Assembly (NCBI GenBank): GCA_902797965.1 | Contig: CADBUY010000001.1 | Coordinates: forward strand, 124,001-188,000 | Source of the DNA: an uncultured bacterium | GTDB taxonomy: Bacteria; Cyanobacteriota; Vampirovibrionia; Gastranaerophilales; Gastranaerophilaceae | DNA: 64,000 nucleotides | Reading direction: 5' to 3' | In this document: positions 49,128-58,416 of the stretch, one piece after another | How positions within the stretch are numbered: the first letter of the stretch is position 1 | How the letters are laid out: the number at the start of each line of letters is the position of its first letter | Translations under genes and position numbers: made by a program | The notes under the pieces: model-generated | What the model was told of the DNA's origin: nothing | The model's database searches: none | The model's input: only the letters and a program-made list of their open reading frames with translations

Positions 49128-50351
49128 TTATAGTTTTTTAACCATCTCTTCCAGACAGATTTTAACATGTGCGTAATTCAATCCACCCTGCATATACGCA
49201 GCATAAGGTACTCTCATTGGTCCGTCTGCTGAAAGTTCAATTGTTGAACCCTCAATAAAAGTTCCTCCTGCCATAATTACCTTATCTTCATATCCGGGAA
49301 TATATTCCGGAATCGGTGTTACATACCCATTAACAGGTGATAATGACTGAATTGTTCTGCAAAATTCTTCCAACTTCTCTGCGTCACCAAATATAATATT
49401 TTGAATAATATCCGTCCTTTTTTCATCATGTCTTGGGATAGAATTAAATCCTATATCCTCAAAAACTTTTGCGGCTAAAACTGCTCCTTTTACTGCTTCT
49501 GATACAATAGAGGGTGCCATAAATAATCCTTGAAAAATCAGTCTGTGCTGATTAAACATAGCACCGCCCTCTGAACCAATCCCAGGGGCAGTTAATCTTG
49601 TAGCAGCACGTTCAACCAATTTACATTTACCCCCTATATAACCTCCGGCTTCAACTATTCCTCCTCCAGGGTTTTTAATCAAAGAACCGCCGATAAGGTC
49701 TGCACCAACTTCCAATGGTTCTCTTTTATCGACAAATTCTCCGTAACAGTTATCCACAAAACAAATACATTCAGGATTTTTAGATTTAACTATTTTGCAA
49801 ATTCTTTCAATATCATCAATTGAAAGAGACTTTCTTGTTGAATACCCTTTAGAACGTTGAATAAGAACCATTGTAACAGTTTTGTCAATCATTTTTTCTA
49901 AGGATTCATAATCGACATCTGAACCGTTCAAAAGCGGGACTTCGTCATATAAAATGCCTTGTCCTATAAGTGATGAGCGTTTTGTTTCTTCATCACCCGC
50001 TGTACCTATAACTTCTTGCATTGTATCATAAGGCGCTCCGGCTACAGAAACTAATTTATCACCATGTCTTAAATTCCCAAACAATGCACAGGCAAGAGTG
50101 TGTGTTCCTGATGCAAAATGTATTCTCACAAGTGCCTTTTCTGCCTTAAAAACTTGCGCAAAAGTCTTATCTAAGACTTCTCTTCCCAAATCATCATGAC
50201 CGTATCCTGAAACAGTATAAAAGTGTTCAGGTGCAACTCTGTTGTCATAGAATGCCTCTAAAACTTTTCTCTGGTTATAATCTCTAATCTCGTTTATATA
50301 ATCAAATTCTTTTTCTAATTCTTTTTCTGCTTTTTTAAAATCGTAAAACAT
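49128..50351 (-). CDS. Aluminium-resistance/methionine gamma-lyase family PLP enzyme
   Basis: The 407-residue protein belongs to the PLP-dependent family annotated as aluminium resistance or methionine gamma-lyase-like. Recognisable blocks are FYTVSGYGHDDLGREVLDKT, VRIHFASGTHTLACALFGNL, the ECICFVDNCYGEFVDKREPL segment with PLP-binding Asp, and the lysine motif GGSLIKNPGGGIVEAGGYIG. The family is common in Firmicutes and cyanobacterial relatives, and the true substrate is not settled. The gene converges on the HTH-array gene with a three-base gap. The start at 50351 has no strong ribosome-binding site, and a copy of the CCCTCACCC repeat lies just upstream of it. Confidence 0.9.
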   Translation of the reverse strand: MFYDFKKAEKELEKEFDYINEIRDYNQRKVLEAFYDNRVAPEHFYTVSGYGHDDLGREVLDKTFAQVFKAEKALVRIHFASGTHTLACALFGNLRHGDKLVSVAGAPYDTMQEVIGTAGDEETKRSSLIGQGILYDEVPLLNGSDVDYESLEKMIDKTVTMVLIQRSKGYSTRKSLSIDDIERICKIVKSKNPECICFVDNCYGEFVDKREPLEVGADLIGGSLIKNPGGGIVEAGGYIGGKCKLVERAATRLTAPGIGSEGGAMFNQHRLIFQGLFMAPSIVSEAVKGAVLAAKVFEDIGFNSIPRHDEKRTDIIQNIIFGDAEKLEEFCRTIQSLSPVNGYVTPIPEYIPGYEDKVIMAGGTFIEGSTIELSADGPMRVPYAAYMQGGLNYAHVKICLEEMVKKL

Positions 50352-50356
50352 TGGCT

Positions 50357-50391
50357 ACCCCATCACCCTAACCCTCTCCAGATTGGCGAGG
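50357..50391. repeat. CCCTCACCCTAACCCTCTCCC-type intergenic repeat, copy 2
   Basis: ACCCCATCACCCTAACCCTC continues TCCAGATTGGCGAGGA, clearly related to the copy at 3938-3973 but with substitutions that weaken the hairpin. It starts five bases upstream of the PLP-enzyme start codon, so it probably lies within the leader of that gene. Confidence 0.65.
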
Positions 50392-50448
50392 AAAATAATT
50401 TTCATCTATTCAAATCATATTAAAACCAAAGAACATAGTCAAATTTGA

Positions 50449-51651
50449 TTACTCAAAATAGTTAAGCAATTCTTGTTCTTCTTTGTTTAATGAACGTAAT
50501 ATCGATTTTGTTTTTAATTCAACATCAAGCTCTCCTCTTGCTGATGACGCGTATATGCCAACTTTTTGTGCTGTATTGCTATACTTTGCAGGAATTGGTT
50601 TAACTTTCATTGGCAAAAGCAAATCCATAAAATATTTATTATGACAAAATTCGTGTAAATAGCATTGAAGCTCATCATCAGTAGAACTCCATCTTGCATC
50701 CTGCTCTTTTGTATATTGTTTTATTACCCTTGACTGCGGAAGAAAAGAGAAAGCCTGGTACGCTTTTTTCTTAGCCTCTGCTATATCTTTTTGCGGTTGC
50801 AGGATAATTGTACGCTCAGAAAAGTTGTGTGCTACATTTGCGCCATTTGCCTGTAACATGGTAAATGGAGAAATAATTATCTGTCGGGGCAGCGGAATAT
50901 TGTTTTTAACTGCAATGTCGATAGTTTTTAGTACCCTTTTTGCTTCTTCAAGACTTTCTAAATGAACAAAATCCATATTATACGTTCTTTTTATATAATC
51001 TTCAATTTTTATGACACGAGAGTCTTTTGATGGTTCGGTAACCGCTTTAACAAGTTCAACATAAGTGTTGCAAACATTTACTTCTTCTTGAAATATTTTT
51101 TGTTGAGCTTCTAAAGAAATTTTTTGTTTTTTTATCATATCAATAATAACATCGCGATATTTAAAATCCAAAGTCGTATTTGCAATCGTTGTATAAGAAC
51201 GAATTATTAAAGACAAATCCTCAGGAGTTTTAATTGTTTTGACTTTCCGAATAAACTCTTTTGGTAAGTCCTTAGAATTTGCCAAAATAAGTTCTGTGAC
51301 TTTTTCTTTTTTTTGTTCAAAGTTATGCTGAAGTCCTGCAAGTGCTTCTTTTGAAACATCTATATAACGAATTCGATTATAAGCATCACATTCTTTTTGA
51401 ACAATTTTATCAATAGCAGATTCTTTCTTCTGTTTATAAACTTTAGGTTTTTCTTTTTGAATGGGCGTTTTAAGATGCCTTTCATATCGTTTATAATACG
51501 CTTCTATTTGTTTTGAAGTTACTTTTGCAGGTGTTTCTATAGCTTGTTCTACCGTTTCTGCGGCAACTGGCTCTACCTTTTTTGCAGAACTATAAAATAA
51601 GTTTTTAATATATGATTTCCCAATGGAATATATTGAAGAAATTTTGTTCAT
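50449..51651 (-). CDS. Putative zinc metallopeptidase-like protein (HEFCH motif)
   Basis: The 400-residue protein has a long helical, lysine-rich N-terminal half without a signal peptide and a C-terminal region with LQCYLHEFCHNKYFMDLL. HEFCH at about residues 333-337 fits the zincin HExxH motif, and a Glu in ARGELDVELKTKS about 40 residues later could be the third ligand. The intervening segment HNFSERTIILQPQKDIAEAK is beta-like, as in small peptidase domains. I do not recognise a named family. The gene is a single transcription unit between the PLP enzyme and a divergent secreted-protein gene. Protease activity is inferred from the motif only. Confidence 0.55.
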   Translation of the reverse strand: MNKISSIYSIGKSYIKNLFYSSAKKVEPVAAETVEQAIETPAKVTSKQIEAYYKRYERHLKTPIQKEKPKVYKQKKESAIDKIVQKECDAYNRIRYIDVSKEALAGLQHNFEQKKEKVTELILANSKDLPKEFIRKVKTIKTPEDLSLIIRSYTTIANTTLDFKYRDVIIDMIKKQKISLEAQQKIFQEEVNVCNTYVELVKAVTEPSKDSRVIKIEDYIKRTYNMDFVHLESLEEAKRVLKTIDIAVKNNIPLPRQIIISPFTMLQANGANVAHNFSERTIILQPQKDIAEAKKKAYQAFSFLPQSRVIKQYTKEQDARWSSTDDELQCYLHEFCHNKYFMDLLLPMKVKPIPAKYSNTAQKVGIYASSARGELDVELKTKSILRSLNKEEQELLNYFE

Positions 51652-51797
51652 TTTTAACCTACAGCTTTACTTATATATAAAGTATTCGACAAAATAAAAA
51701 TTGCCATTGGAGAATAAAATTATATAAAAATATAACCCGACAAAGCAATTTATAAATTTAAAAATTGATTTTTAATAAACATGAAAGAGAGGATTTT

Positions 51798-52355
51798 ATG
51801 TATCGTTTTTTTATTTTATTGCTTTTTGCATTAATTTCCATGCCTGCATTTTCTGCTACAAGAACAGTAGTTACCCAAACTCCTGTATACAATCCGTATT
51901 ATGGAGCATATTATGGCGGAGACTATATGCCTCAGAGAAGGTATCGCTACGGCAGGCAGACAGCTTCTATGTTTCCTGATATAAATGATTTAGAAAGATA
52001 TGCCATGAATAAAAATTTTTTAAGAGAAAACGACAGAAGCAGATTAGAGCGACTGGAAACACTTGCATTCGGGAGTATACAAGAGGGAGATTACAGAACT
52101 CGCTACAACAACGTAAGGAATGCAATCCTTTCAAGACCAAAACAAAATAGCAAAACATCTATTTTACGCAGCATAGGTAATTATTTTGGAGGACAATTAA
52201 CGGGATTTACGCCTCCAATAACATCATATCCTGATGACTATTCTTCAGATTATGGTAAAAGGTCATCTACCGAATACATAACTCCTTGGGGAAAAGGCTA
52301 TGAAACCACCAATTACGGAATTGGTTCCGGTATGGGGGTTCATCTCTTGGATTAA
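51798..52355 (+). CDS. Secreted hypothetical protein with signal peptide
   Basis: From the ATG at 51798 (AGAGAGGATTTT upstream) the product begins MYRFFILLLFALISMPAFSA, a standard Sec signal peptide cleaved near Ala20. The mature part is rich in Tyr, Gly and Arg (YNPYYGAYYGGDYMPQRRYR) and then has one RLERLETLAFGSIQEGDYRT unit, the LExxxFG module that recurs in envelope proteins of cyanobacteria and their relatives. A glycine-rich tail follows. It is probably periplasmic or outer-membrane associated. The upstream in-frame ATG at 51765 would bury the signal peptide, so I rejected it. Confidence 0.75.
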   Translation: MYRFFILLLFALISMPAFSATRTVVTQTPVYNPYYGAYYGGDYMPQRRYRYGRQTASMFPDINDLERYAMNKNFLRENDRSRLERLETLAFGSIQEGDYRTRYNNVRNAILSRPKQNSKTSILRSIGNYFGGQLTGFTPPITSYPDDYSSDYGKRSSTEYITPWGKGYETTNYGIGSGMGVHLLD

Positions 52356-52524
52356 ATGAACTTGAAAGAAGTCCACACTCTTCAATTGTAAAGATTTCTT
52401 AACATTCCTTTTAAAAATAGCAATTTCTTCAGAAAAATTGTTTTCATGTAGATAAGGGAAAGATGGTAACATAAGATCATATAAGATCGCAGATAGAATA
52501 AGATAAGAAAGATGGAGAATTAAG

Positions 52525-52761
52525 ATGGCTGTTGGCGCAAGAGATTATATCGACAAGTTATTGGTTAAGAAATACGCAGATGAAAAAGTGGACAATCACG
52601 ATGGCGGTATCGAAAAAATGGTTGACCCACAGAAAATGCTTGAAGCAATGAATGACGTTGCTAATATTCAAAGAAATATGTTTGTATTATCACAAAGATT
52701 GCAAGCAACTTGTTATGCAATAAATGCAAAAGCAAGATACAAAACAAAAGAATCCGCTTAG
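52525..52761 (+). CDS. 78-residue helical hypothetical protein
   Basis: The protein (ARDYIDKLLVKKYADEKVDN, then VDPQKMLEAMNDVANIQRNM and FVLSQRLQATCYAINAKARY) is soluble and helical, without a motif I can name. AGAAAGATGGAGAATTAAG lies upstream, and a short run of ATAAGAT words precedes it. A terminator follows at 52841-52864. It stands alone between a secreted protein gene and the convergent SIS gene. Codon use and length suggest a real conserved small protein of the lineage. Confidence 0.6.
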   Translation: MAVGARDYIDKLLVKKYADEKVDNHDGGIEKMVDPQKMLEAMNDVANIQRNMFVLSQRLQATCYAINAKARYKTKESA

Positions 52762-52840
52762 GGGTTGATTCGGAAAATCACATTGGGGGATGGGGTTTAT
52801 CCGCTAAGGTCAAAATTAATAGGTACAAGCAGGATTTAGT

Positions 52841-52864
52841 AAGCCGATAGAAATATCGGCTTTT
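52841..52864 (+). terminator. Rho-independent terminator
   Basis: AAGCCGATA pairs with TATCGGCTT around a GAAA-type loop and is followed by a short T-run. It ends the 52525-52761 transcript and lies between convergent genes, so it may also slow transcription from the SIS gene on the other strand. Confidence 0.8.
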
Positions 52865-52879
52865 CGGTTGTTTAAAGCT

Positions 52880-53953
52880 CTATACATTATCTTTTACAAC
52901 TTTATGAAGACCTCTTGGATGGTCTACATTGCGTCTTAATTTGAGTGCTATCTCTAGGGCTAACTGTTGACAAACAAGAACATCTGCAAACATTTGCTGA
53001 ATTTCATTTTCGCATTCAATATTGATGTTATAATCCGGTGTAATATTTCCTCCGGTCGGACCGATAATAACAAGTTTAGGATTATAATCAACCTTTATTC
53101 TGTTCAGGTTAAATATTGAACGTTCTGATATTTTGTCAACCGTAATATAGATTAGCGTAGATTTAACATTTAATACCGCAACGTGACCATGCATAAACTC
53201 GCCCAAAATTGAGGCACTGATATTTTTATATGAAGTTTCTTTAGTCTTTAGTGCAGCTTCTTTTGCTAACGAATAAGAAATACCATCTGCCGTAATAATT
53301 ATATTATTTTCTTTAGCCAAAACTTTTGCAAGTTTTTTTATTTCGTCACGTCTTGCAAGAGCTTTCTCTAAAATTACAGGCAAATGAATAAGAGATTCTT
53401 TGTAATGTTTAGTTGCTTCTGTCCCATGAACATTTTCTACAAGTTTTAATGATATAAGGATAAGACAAAGCATTTGAGAAGTAAAAGATTTTGTTGCCGC
53501 AATACCATTTTCAATACCTGCAAAGCATGCTACTTTATAATCGCACAAATTCCAAATAGTTGATTTTTCATTGTTAGTTATACAAAGAGTTGCAAGAGAA
53601 GTAGAATTTTTAACCTTTTCAACCGCTTTAATAGTATCACTTGTTTCACCTGATTGTGTTATAAAAATATAGAGAGTATTTTCATCATGCGGAATAACAT
53701 TTTTAAGTAAAAACTCACTTGAATAAATTGCTCTTGATTCAATACCTGAAAATTTTTCCAACAAATCTACCGCAAACCTTGCACAATGGTAAGAAGAACC
53801 GCTTGCAACAAGTACGATTTTTCTGACGTTCTGAGGTAAATCAATCTTAATTTCCCCATTCTCAGGATTAATATACTTCATTAAAATATACGGAATTATT
53901 CGCTTTTGTTCAATAATTTCCAATTCCATGTTAGTTTGCTTTTTGTTAAACAT
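52880..53953 (-). CDS. SIS-domain protein, GlmS isomerase-half-like
   Basis: The 357-residue protein has two sugar-isomerase domains (IVLVASGSSYHCARFAVDLL, IFITQSGETSDTIKAVEKVK and the second IIITADGISYSLAKEAALKT, SASILGEFMHGHVAVL) and ends NVDHPRGLHKVVKDN, close to the C-terminus of glucosamine-6-phosphate synthase. The glutaminase domain of GlmS is absent, so it resembles AgaS/FrlB-type isomerases or deaminases acting on amino-sugar phosphates. It starts 30 bases after dtd in the same direction. A second GlmS may exist elsewhere in the genome; the substrate cannot be told from sequence. Confidence 0.85.
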   Translation of the reverse strand: MFNKKQTNMELEIIEQKRIIPYILMKYINPENGEIKIDLPQNVRKIVLVASGSSYHCARFAVDLLEKFSGIESRAIYSSEFLLKNVIPHDENTLYIFITQSGETSDTIKAVEKVKNSTSLATLCITNNEKSTIWNLCDYKVACFAGIENGIAATKSFTSQMLCLILISLKLVENVHGTEATKHYKESLIHLPVILEKALARRDEIKKLAKVLAKENNIIITADGISYSLAKEAALKTKETSYKNISASILGEFMHGHVAVLNVKSTLIYITVDKISERSIFNLNRIKVDYNPKLVIIGPTGGNITPDYNINIECENEIQQMFADVLVCQQLALEIALKLRRNVDHPRGLHKVVKDNV

Positions 53954-53983
53954 AATCTCTCTCTTATCTATAATTTTATTTTA

Positions 53984-54430
53984 TCACACATTTTGCGCTT
54001 CAAGCATAAAAGTAACAGGTCCGTCATTTACAAGTGAAACATCCATCATTGCGCCAAACTGTCCAGTACCTGTTTTGATTCCGTAACCCTTAACCTGAGA
54101 TATAAAATATTCATACAGTTCATTTGCAATATCAGGAGGTGCTGATTTATCAAAACTTGGTCTTGTTCCTTTTTTGCAGTCACCACACAGAGTAAACTGG
54201 GAAACGATAAGTATTTCACCCTGAATATCAAGCAAAGATAAATTCATTTTGTCATTTTCATCAGGAAAAATTCTCAGATTTACAACTTTTTTAGCAAGTT
54301 TTTCAACCTGTTCTTTTGTATCACCTTTTTCAATCCCAACTAAAGCCATTATACCGTTTCCTATTCTTGAAAAAGATTTACCGTCAATATCTACCCCTGC
54401 ATTTTTTACCCTTTGTATTAAAACTTTCAT
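53984..54430 (-). CDS. dtd: D-aminoacyl-tRNA deacylase
   Basis: The 148-residue protein is a complete Dtd: MKVLIQRVKNAGVDIDGKSF, the catalytic SQFTLCGDCKKGTRPSFDKS and the cross-subunit NDGPVTF motif near the C-terminus. It hydrolyses D-amino acids (and glycine) mischarged on tRNA, acting in the cytoplasm as a dimer. Its start codon overlaps the stop of the DUF115 gene (around 54430), showing translational coupling in a minus-strand operon that runs from the YkgJ-like gene to the SIS gene. Confidence 0.95.
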   Translation of the reverse strand: MKVLIQRVKNAGVDIDGKSFSRIGNGIMALVGIEKGDTKEQVEKLAKKVVNLRIFPDENDKMNLSLLDIQGEILIVSQFTLCGDCKKGTRPSFDKSAPPDIANELYEYFISQVKGYGIKTGTGQFGAMMDVSLVNDGPVTFMLEAQNV

Positions 54431-56385
54431 TATATTTCACCCGATATCCTGTCGATTTCTGATAATATTGTATTTGTTCTTTCTTCTGCAACATTCGCAT
54501 ACTTTGCAATTTTATCCGCAATATTTGTAACAGATTCTACTGTAAATTCTTGTGTCATTTTCATCTCATAATCCAAATCAATTTTTTCAGATAAAGTTAT
54601 ATAATCAAACAATGGATTTTTTGATGCAAAATCGTATCCTAAAGCCATATATCCCGTAGAAAGCCGTTTTAAACTTTTTAAAATTTCCTGTGTTACATTT
54701 TTGTATCTGTTAATATCATTTTTTAAATTTTTACTAATTTTTTTTATCTCTTCAATAATTAATAGAGATGGTTTCAGGCTTTCTTTTGCCTTAAACAAAT
54801 TTTCTTTTATGCTTTGAACATCATACTTAAAATCAGTATTCAATTCTCTGTTTTCAATAATTTCTGTATCTTTTAACGCTTCTTCAAGCGGTATATTTTT
54901 AAACCCGTCAATCTGCGCACCAACTAAAGAAGTATTAATATATTCTCTGTCAGGATATCTTTCCGTAAATTCACTAAGCGGTCTGATAAAAGCAGCATAA
55001 ACAGATTCTGTCGGTATCATATCGCCATTAATGCCTTTTACATAGTATAAGGCGCTGTTTAGACTTTGTATTCTCTCTATTGCTTTATTTTTACGAATTT
55101 CAGGGTCATCATAATTCCCTAATGACATACAGAAATTTTCAAAATCCTTTGCGGTAATTTCCCATTTCTTTGTTTCCTCATTGTACGAACAAACCAAATC
55201 TTTATATGCAGAATCTTTGCTGTAACATTGACCTTCTATGTAAGCTAAATCTTGTCCTACAAGTACAATTTTTGAACAGCCTAAAATTCTTGCAACATTC
55301 AACGCTGTATAAGAAACAGTCCCTTTTGACTCGTATTCGTTATTTTTAACACCTGATAAATCACACCAAAATGAGTTTACCGGCAAATTTGACGATATAT
55401 GAGAGTACGTTTTTTTAAATTCAAATTTTCTCAAATTCGGGTTTGCGTAAGGCTCCGTTACGAAATTAATATTAGTTAAATCCAATCCGGCAATTTGTTT
55501 CGAGCAGTCATTTGCTTCAATAATACATAAAAAGTCTGGCGTAATTCCGTTTTTATCAAGCGCTTTCATAGCAGTTCCGACTGTTATCAAAACTATATTA
55601 TCTCTGTATTTTTTTATTGTTTCAATGTTCTTGTCCAATGTTGGACCTGCTGAAACTACAACAGCTGTCTTTCCCTTGTATTTATCTTTAAGCTCTGCAA
55701 TCGGAATTTCATTAATTATTTTTGGAATATTGTTAATTATATGCAGTAAAAGAGGATAGAATTTTTCCTGAGTATATTTTAAATCAAGACTAAATCTGCC
55801 TACAACCTCCTGAAGCTCTCTAACCATATCATTAAATCCATCTTGATTCATTTCTCTGTATTCAGTCGTTGAAAGCAAAAGCGGTGTATTTTTCATATTG
55901 GATTTCTGATAAATATACTCACACACTTCAGAAAAATTGTCTGTCAAAAATACATTATTTTTCAAAATATAACTTGTAAAATCAACTAACGCAAAAGCAG
56001 TTCTTAAAATGTTCAAATCCGGTTCATACAAAATAACCGTTCCGGCTGATTTTGCGGCTGTTACCTGAAAAAGATACCCTAACCCCATACCGTAAACTAA
56101 ATGTATAGCAACAGGAGTATTTTCTGCCATAGAAAAAATCTCAATTGCTTCTCCTAACGGACTTTTAGGATTATGCAATAACTTTCCCTTATACAAAAAA
56201 TTATATGCATTATTTTCCGTAACAAGCTGAGGAACTTCCGTTAAAACATACTTTAAGAGCTTGTCTGCAAGAGCTGAATTTTTATGTTTTAGTGCCTCAA
56301 TATTTTTATTAAAAACATTATCCATAAATTTGATGTATTTCCTCTCCCACAAATCTATTTTAGCAAATTGTTTAAAATCAGGCAA
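54430..56385 (-). CDS. DUF115 / MptE-like 6-hydroxymethylpterin-kinase-fold protein
   Basis: The 651-residue protein has the DUF115 domain near residues 230-420 (KTAVVVSAGPTLDKNIETIK, IVLITVGTAMKALDKNGITP, DFLCIIEANDCSKQIAGL, and later KIVLVGQDLAYIEGQCY). In bacteria this Rossmann-like domain occurs in motility-accessory (Maf-type) glycosyltransferases that modify surface proteins and in pterin enzymes. N- and C-terminal regions are long and helical. It lies 65 bases after rlmN and overlaps dtd, so it is part of the same operon. A role in nonulosonic-acid-type glycosylation would fit the family but no flagellin gene is nearby. Confidence 0.82.
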   Translation of the reverse strand: MPDFKQFAKIDLWERKYIKFMDNVFNKNIEALKHKNSALADKLLKYVLTEVPQLVTENNAYNFLYKGKLLHNPKSPLGEAIEIFSMAENTPVAIHLVYGMGLGYLFQVTAAKSAGTVILYEPDLNILRTAFALVDFTSYILKNNVFLTDNFSEVCEYIYQKSNMKNTPLLLSTTEYREMNQDGFNDMVRELQEVVGRFSLDLKYTQEKFYPLLLHIINNIPKIINEIPIAELKDKYKGKTAVVVSAGPTLDKNIETIKKYRDNIVLITVGTAMKALDKNGITPDFLCIIEANDCSKQIAGLDLTNINFVTEPYANPNLRKFEFKKTYSHISSNLPVNSFWCDLSGVKNNEYESKGTVSYTALNVARILGCSKIVLVGQDLAYIEGQCYSKDSAYKDLVCSYNEETKKWEITAKDFENFCMSLGNYDDPEIRKNKAIERIQSLNSALYYVKGINGDMIPTESVYAAFIRPLSEFTERYPDREYINTSLVGAQIDGFKNIPLEEALKDTEIIENRELNTDFKYDVQSIKENLFKAKESLKPSLLIIEEIKKISKNLKNDINRYKNVTQEILKSLKRLSTGYMALGYDFASKNPLFDYITLSEKIDLDYEMKMTQEFTVESVTNIADKIAKYANVAEERTNTILSEIDRISGEI

Positions 56386-56450
56386 TTTTATGAAGAAATC
56401 ATTTAACCATAATATTCTGAGGGAATTAGCCTTAATTATTAATTACACCG

Positions 56451-57467
56451 TTATCCCTGTTTTCCTCTGAGTTGTCCGCAAGCAGCATCAATATCAGCTC
56501 CTCGTTCAAGACGCACTGTAACTTTTTTGCCGGAGTGTTCAAGCAGGTATTTAAACTTCATAATATCATTGCCTGACGGTTTCTTATAATCATTTTCAAT
56601 TACAGAGTTATAAGGAATTAAATTGACATTACATTTCAAATCTTTGAGGAAATATGCAAGCTCTTTTGCAACAAGTGGCGTATCATTGAAGCCATGGATT
56701 AAAATATATTCAACCGTAACTCTGTTACCTGTTTTATCCACATAATTTTTTAATGCTTTTTTGACATTGTTAATAGTATACTTTTCTTCTATAGGCATAA
56801 TCTGTTTTCTAAGTTCATGATTTGGAGCGTGAAGTGAAATTGCAAGAGTTGACTGTAAATTCAGTTCTGCCAGTCTTTCAATACCAGGAATAATGCCACT
56901 TGTAGAAATAGTTATTCTTCTTGCACCGATTTGAAAATCTTTATTAAAGATATCAAGTGCCTTTAATACATTATCAAGATTAAGCAGAGGCTCACCTTGT
57001 CCCATAAATACAATATTAGTAACCTTTAATCCTGTATCACGCTGAATAGTTAAAACCTGTTCAATAATTTCTTTGTAGGTTAAATTACGTCTAAAACCGC
57101 CTTTACCTGTTGCACAGAATGAACAATTAACAGCACAGCCTGCCTGAGAACTTACGCAAGCCGTAAGATTTGCACGATTATCAAAACGCATCAGCACAGT
57201 TTCAACACATTCACCATCAGGATACTCTACCAAATACTTTATTGTTCCGTCTTTGCTTACCTGTTTAACTTTTATTTTTGTGTCAGTAACCTGTGCAAAA
57301 GATTTTAATTCTTCTCTGAAGTCTTTGGATAAATTTGTCATTTCATCAACGGAAGAAACAGACTTTGCATAAACCCAGTTATGAATTTGCTTGGCACGAA
57401 ACTTTGTGGCTTTGAGTTCTGCCATCAGATTTTCAAGTTCTTCTAATGTCATTCCGGCAAGTATCAT
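56451..57467 (-). CDS. rlmN: 23S rRNA/tRNA adenine C2-methyltransferase RlmN
   Basis: The 338-residue protein is a radical-SAM RlmN: CVSSQAGCAVNCSFCATGKG contains the CxxxCxxC cluster motif, followed by GEPLLNLDNVLKALDIFN and a C-terminal VTVRLERGADIDAACGQLRG with the second catalytic cysteine. It methylates C2 of A2503 in 23S rRNA and A37 of some tRNAs. N-terminal FRAKQIHNWVYAKSV is also typical. It starts ten bases after the YkgJ-like gene ends. An internal ATG five codons downstream of the chosen start is a possible alternative. Confidence 0.96.
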   Translation of the reverse strand: MILAGMTLEELENLMAELKATKFRAKQIHNWVYAKSVSSVDEMTNLSKDFREELKSFAQVTDTKIKVKQVSKDGTIKYLVEYPDGECVETVLMRFDNRANLTACVSSQAGCAVNCSFCATGKGGFRRNLTYKEIIEQVLTIQRDTGLKVTNIVFMGQGEPLLNLDNVLKALDIFNKDFQIGARRITISTSGIIPGIERLAELNLQSTLAISLHAPNHELRKQIMPIEEKYTINNVKKALKNYVDKTGNRVTVEYILIHGFNDTPLVAKELAYFLKDLKCNVNLIPYNSVIENDYKKPSGNDIMKFKYLLEHSGKKVTVRLERGADIDAACGQLRGKQG

Positions 57468-57476
57468 TCAACACCC

Positions 57477-58334
57477 CTAACCCAGTTTCTCTTTATAGAA
57501 ATTAATAATATCCGTTTTAGCTTTCAAAAGCATTGCCTGATGAGATACTTCATTCTTCCAAGCATTAAACGAACACTCAGACGGCAAAAGTTTAAGCGGA
57601 TTATGCGGAAAATCTTTGCAAATATTTGGTCTGTTCTCGTAAATCGTACATAAATTATCACTTCCGACTTTAGGACAATGATAATAATAAATTTTATCAT
57701 CTTCCACAAGTGTATTCAAAAGTTCAAAATACTCAGGATTAACAGCTTTTGCTTCTTCTACAGTTTCATAAGGAACAAATACCGATACAAAATCCTCAGA
57801 GAACTTGTCCCCTCTCATTGCTCTTTGTTTAAGCTGTTGATATGAATATTCGCTAACTGCAAGTTTACAGCACGCACCGCACTTATTACATTCATAATCT
57901 GCCTTTTTACCCATTATGGATTTGTATGCAGCTTTAAGTTTTGTCCTGTAATCGCCTGTCAAATAAGTTATTGCCTGCATTTGCCATTCTCTTAACTTAC
58001 ATCCTGAGGGCGGATACGGTGCAAAAATATCTTTCTTCTGAATTTTACAATCTTTTACCAAACACCCGTCACAAGCATCTTTTGGTTTTATTGTATCAAG
58101 TTCTTTTCTGATGCTTTCAGCAGCTTCTATAAAAATTTGCTCATAATTTGTCTGAAGATTTTTGTATTGACCTTTCAAAGAATTGTCTTTTGTTTTTTCT
58201 TCCTCTTTTTTTAATTCCCCAATATTTGAAAAATCAATATTCAACAAATCGTCTTTCTGTTCATTACCTGCAAGAAAATTGGTTTTGAACAAATTGTTAG
58301 TTTCGTTATTATTACCTGAAAAAAAATTACTCAT
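57477..58334 (-). CDS. YkgJ-family cysteine-cluster protein
   Basis: From the ATG at 58332-58334 the 285-residue protein begins MSNFFSGNNNETNNLFKTNF. Its core is the YkgJ cluster CNKCGACCKLAVSEY, then CPKVGSDNLCTIYENRPNIC-KDFP, eight cysteines that probably bind a zinc or iron-sulfur centre. An N-terminal CDGCLVKDCKIQKKD pair adds more cysteines. The family is widespread and biochemically undefined. A longer frame upstream lacks a ribosome-binding site and would add a hydrophobic stretch, so I did not use it. It heads the operon with rlmN and is divergent from the superoxide reductase gene. Confidence 0.85.
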   Translation of the reverse strand: MSNFFSGNNNETNNLFKTNFLAGNEQKDDLLNIDFSNIGELKKEEEKTKDNSLKGQYKNLQTNYEQIFIEAAESIRKELDTIKPKDACDGCLVKDCKIQKKDIFAPYPPSGCKLREWQMQAITYLTGDYRTKLKAAYKSIMGKKADYECNKCGACCKLAVSEYSYQQLKQRAMRGDKFSEDFVSVFVPYETVEEAKAVNPEYFELLNTLVEDDKIYYYHCPKVGSDNLCTIYENRPNICKDFPHNPLKLLPSECSFNAWKNEVSHQAMLLKAKTDIINFYKEKLG

Positions 58335-58416
58335 ACATAGGATAATATCATAAATTACCTGCCTCGGCAATGTGAATAAAAACAGAAAAAGTAAATATAT
58401 AGTAGGAGGGTAATTT

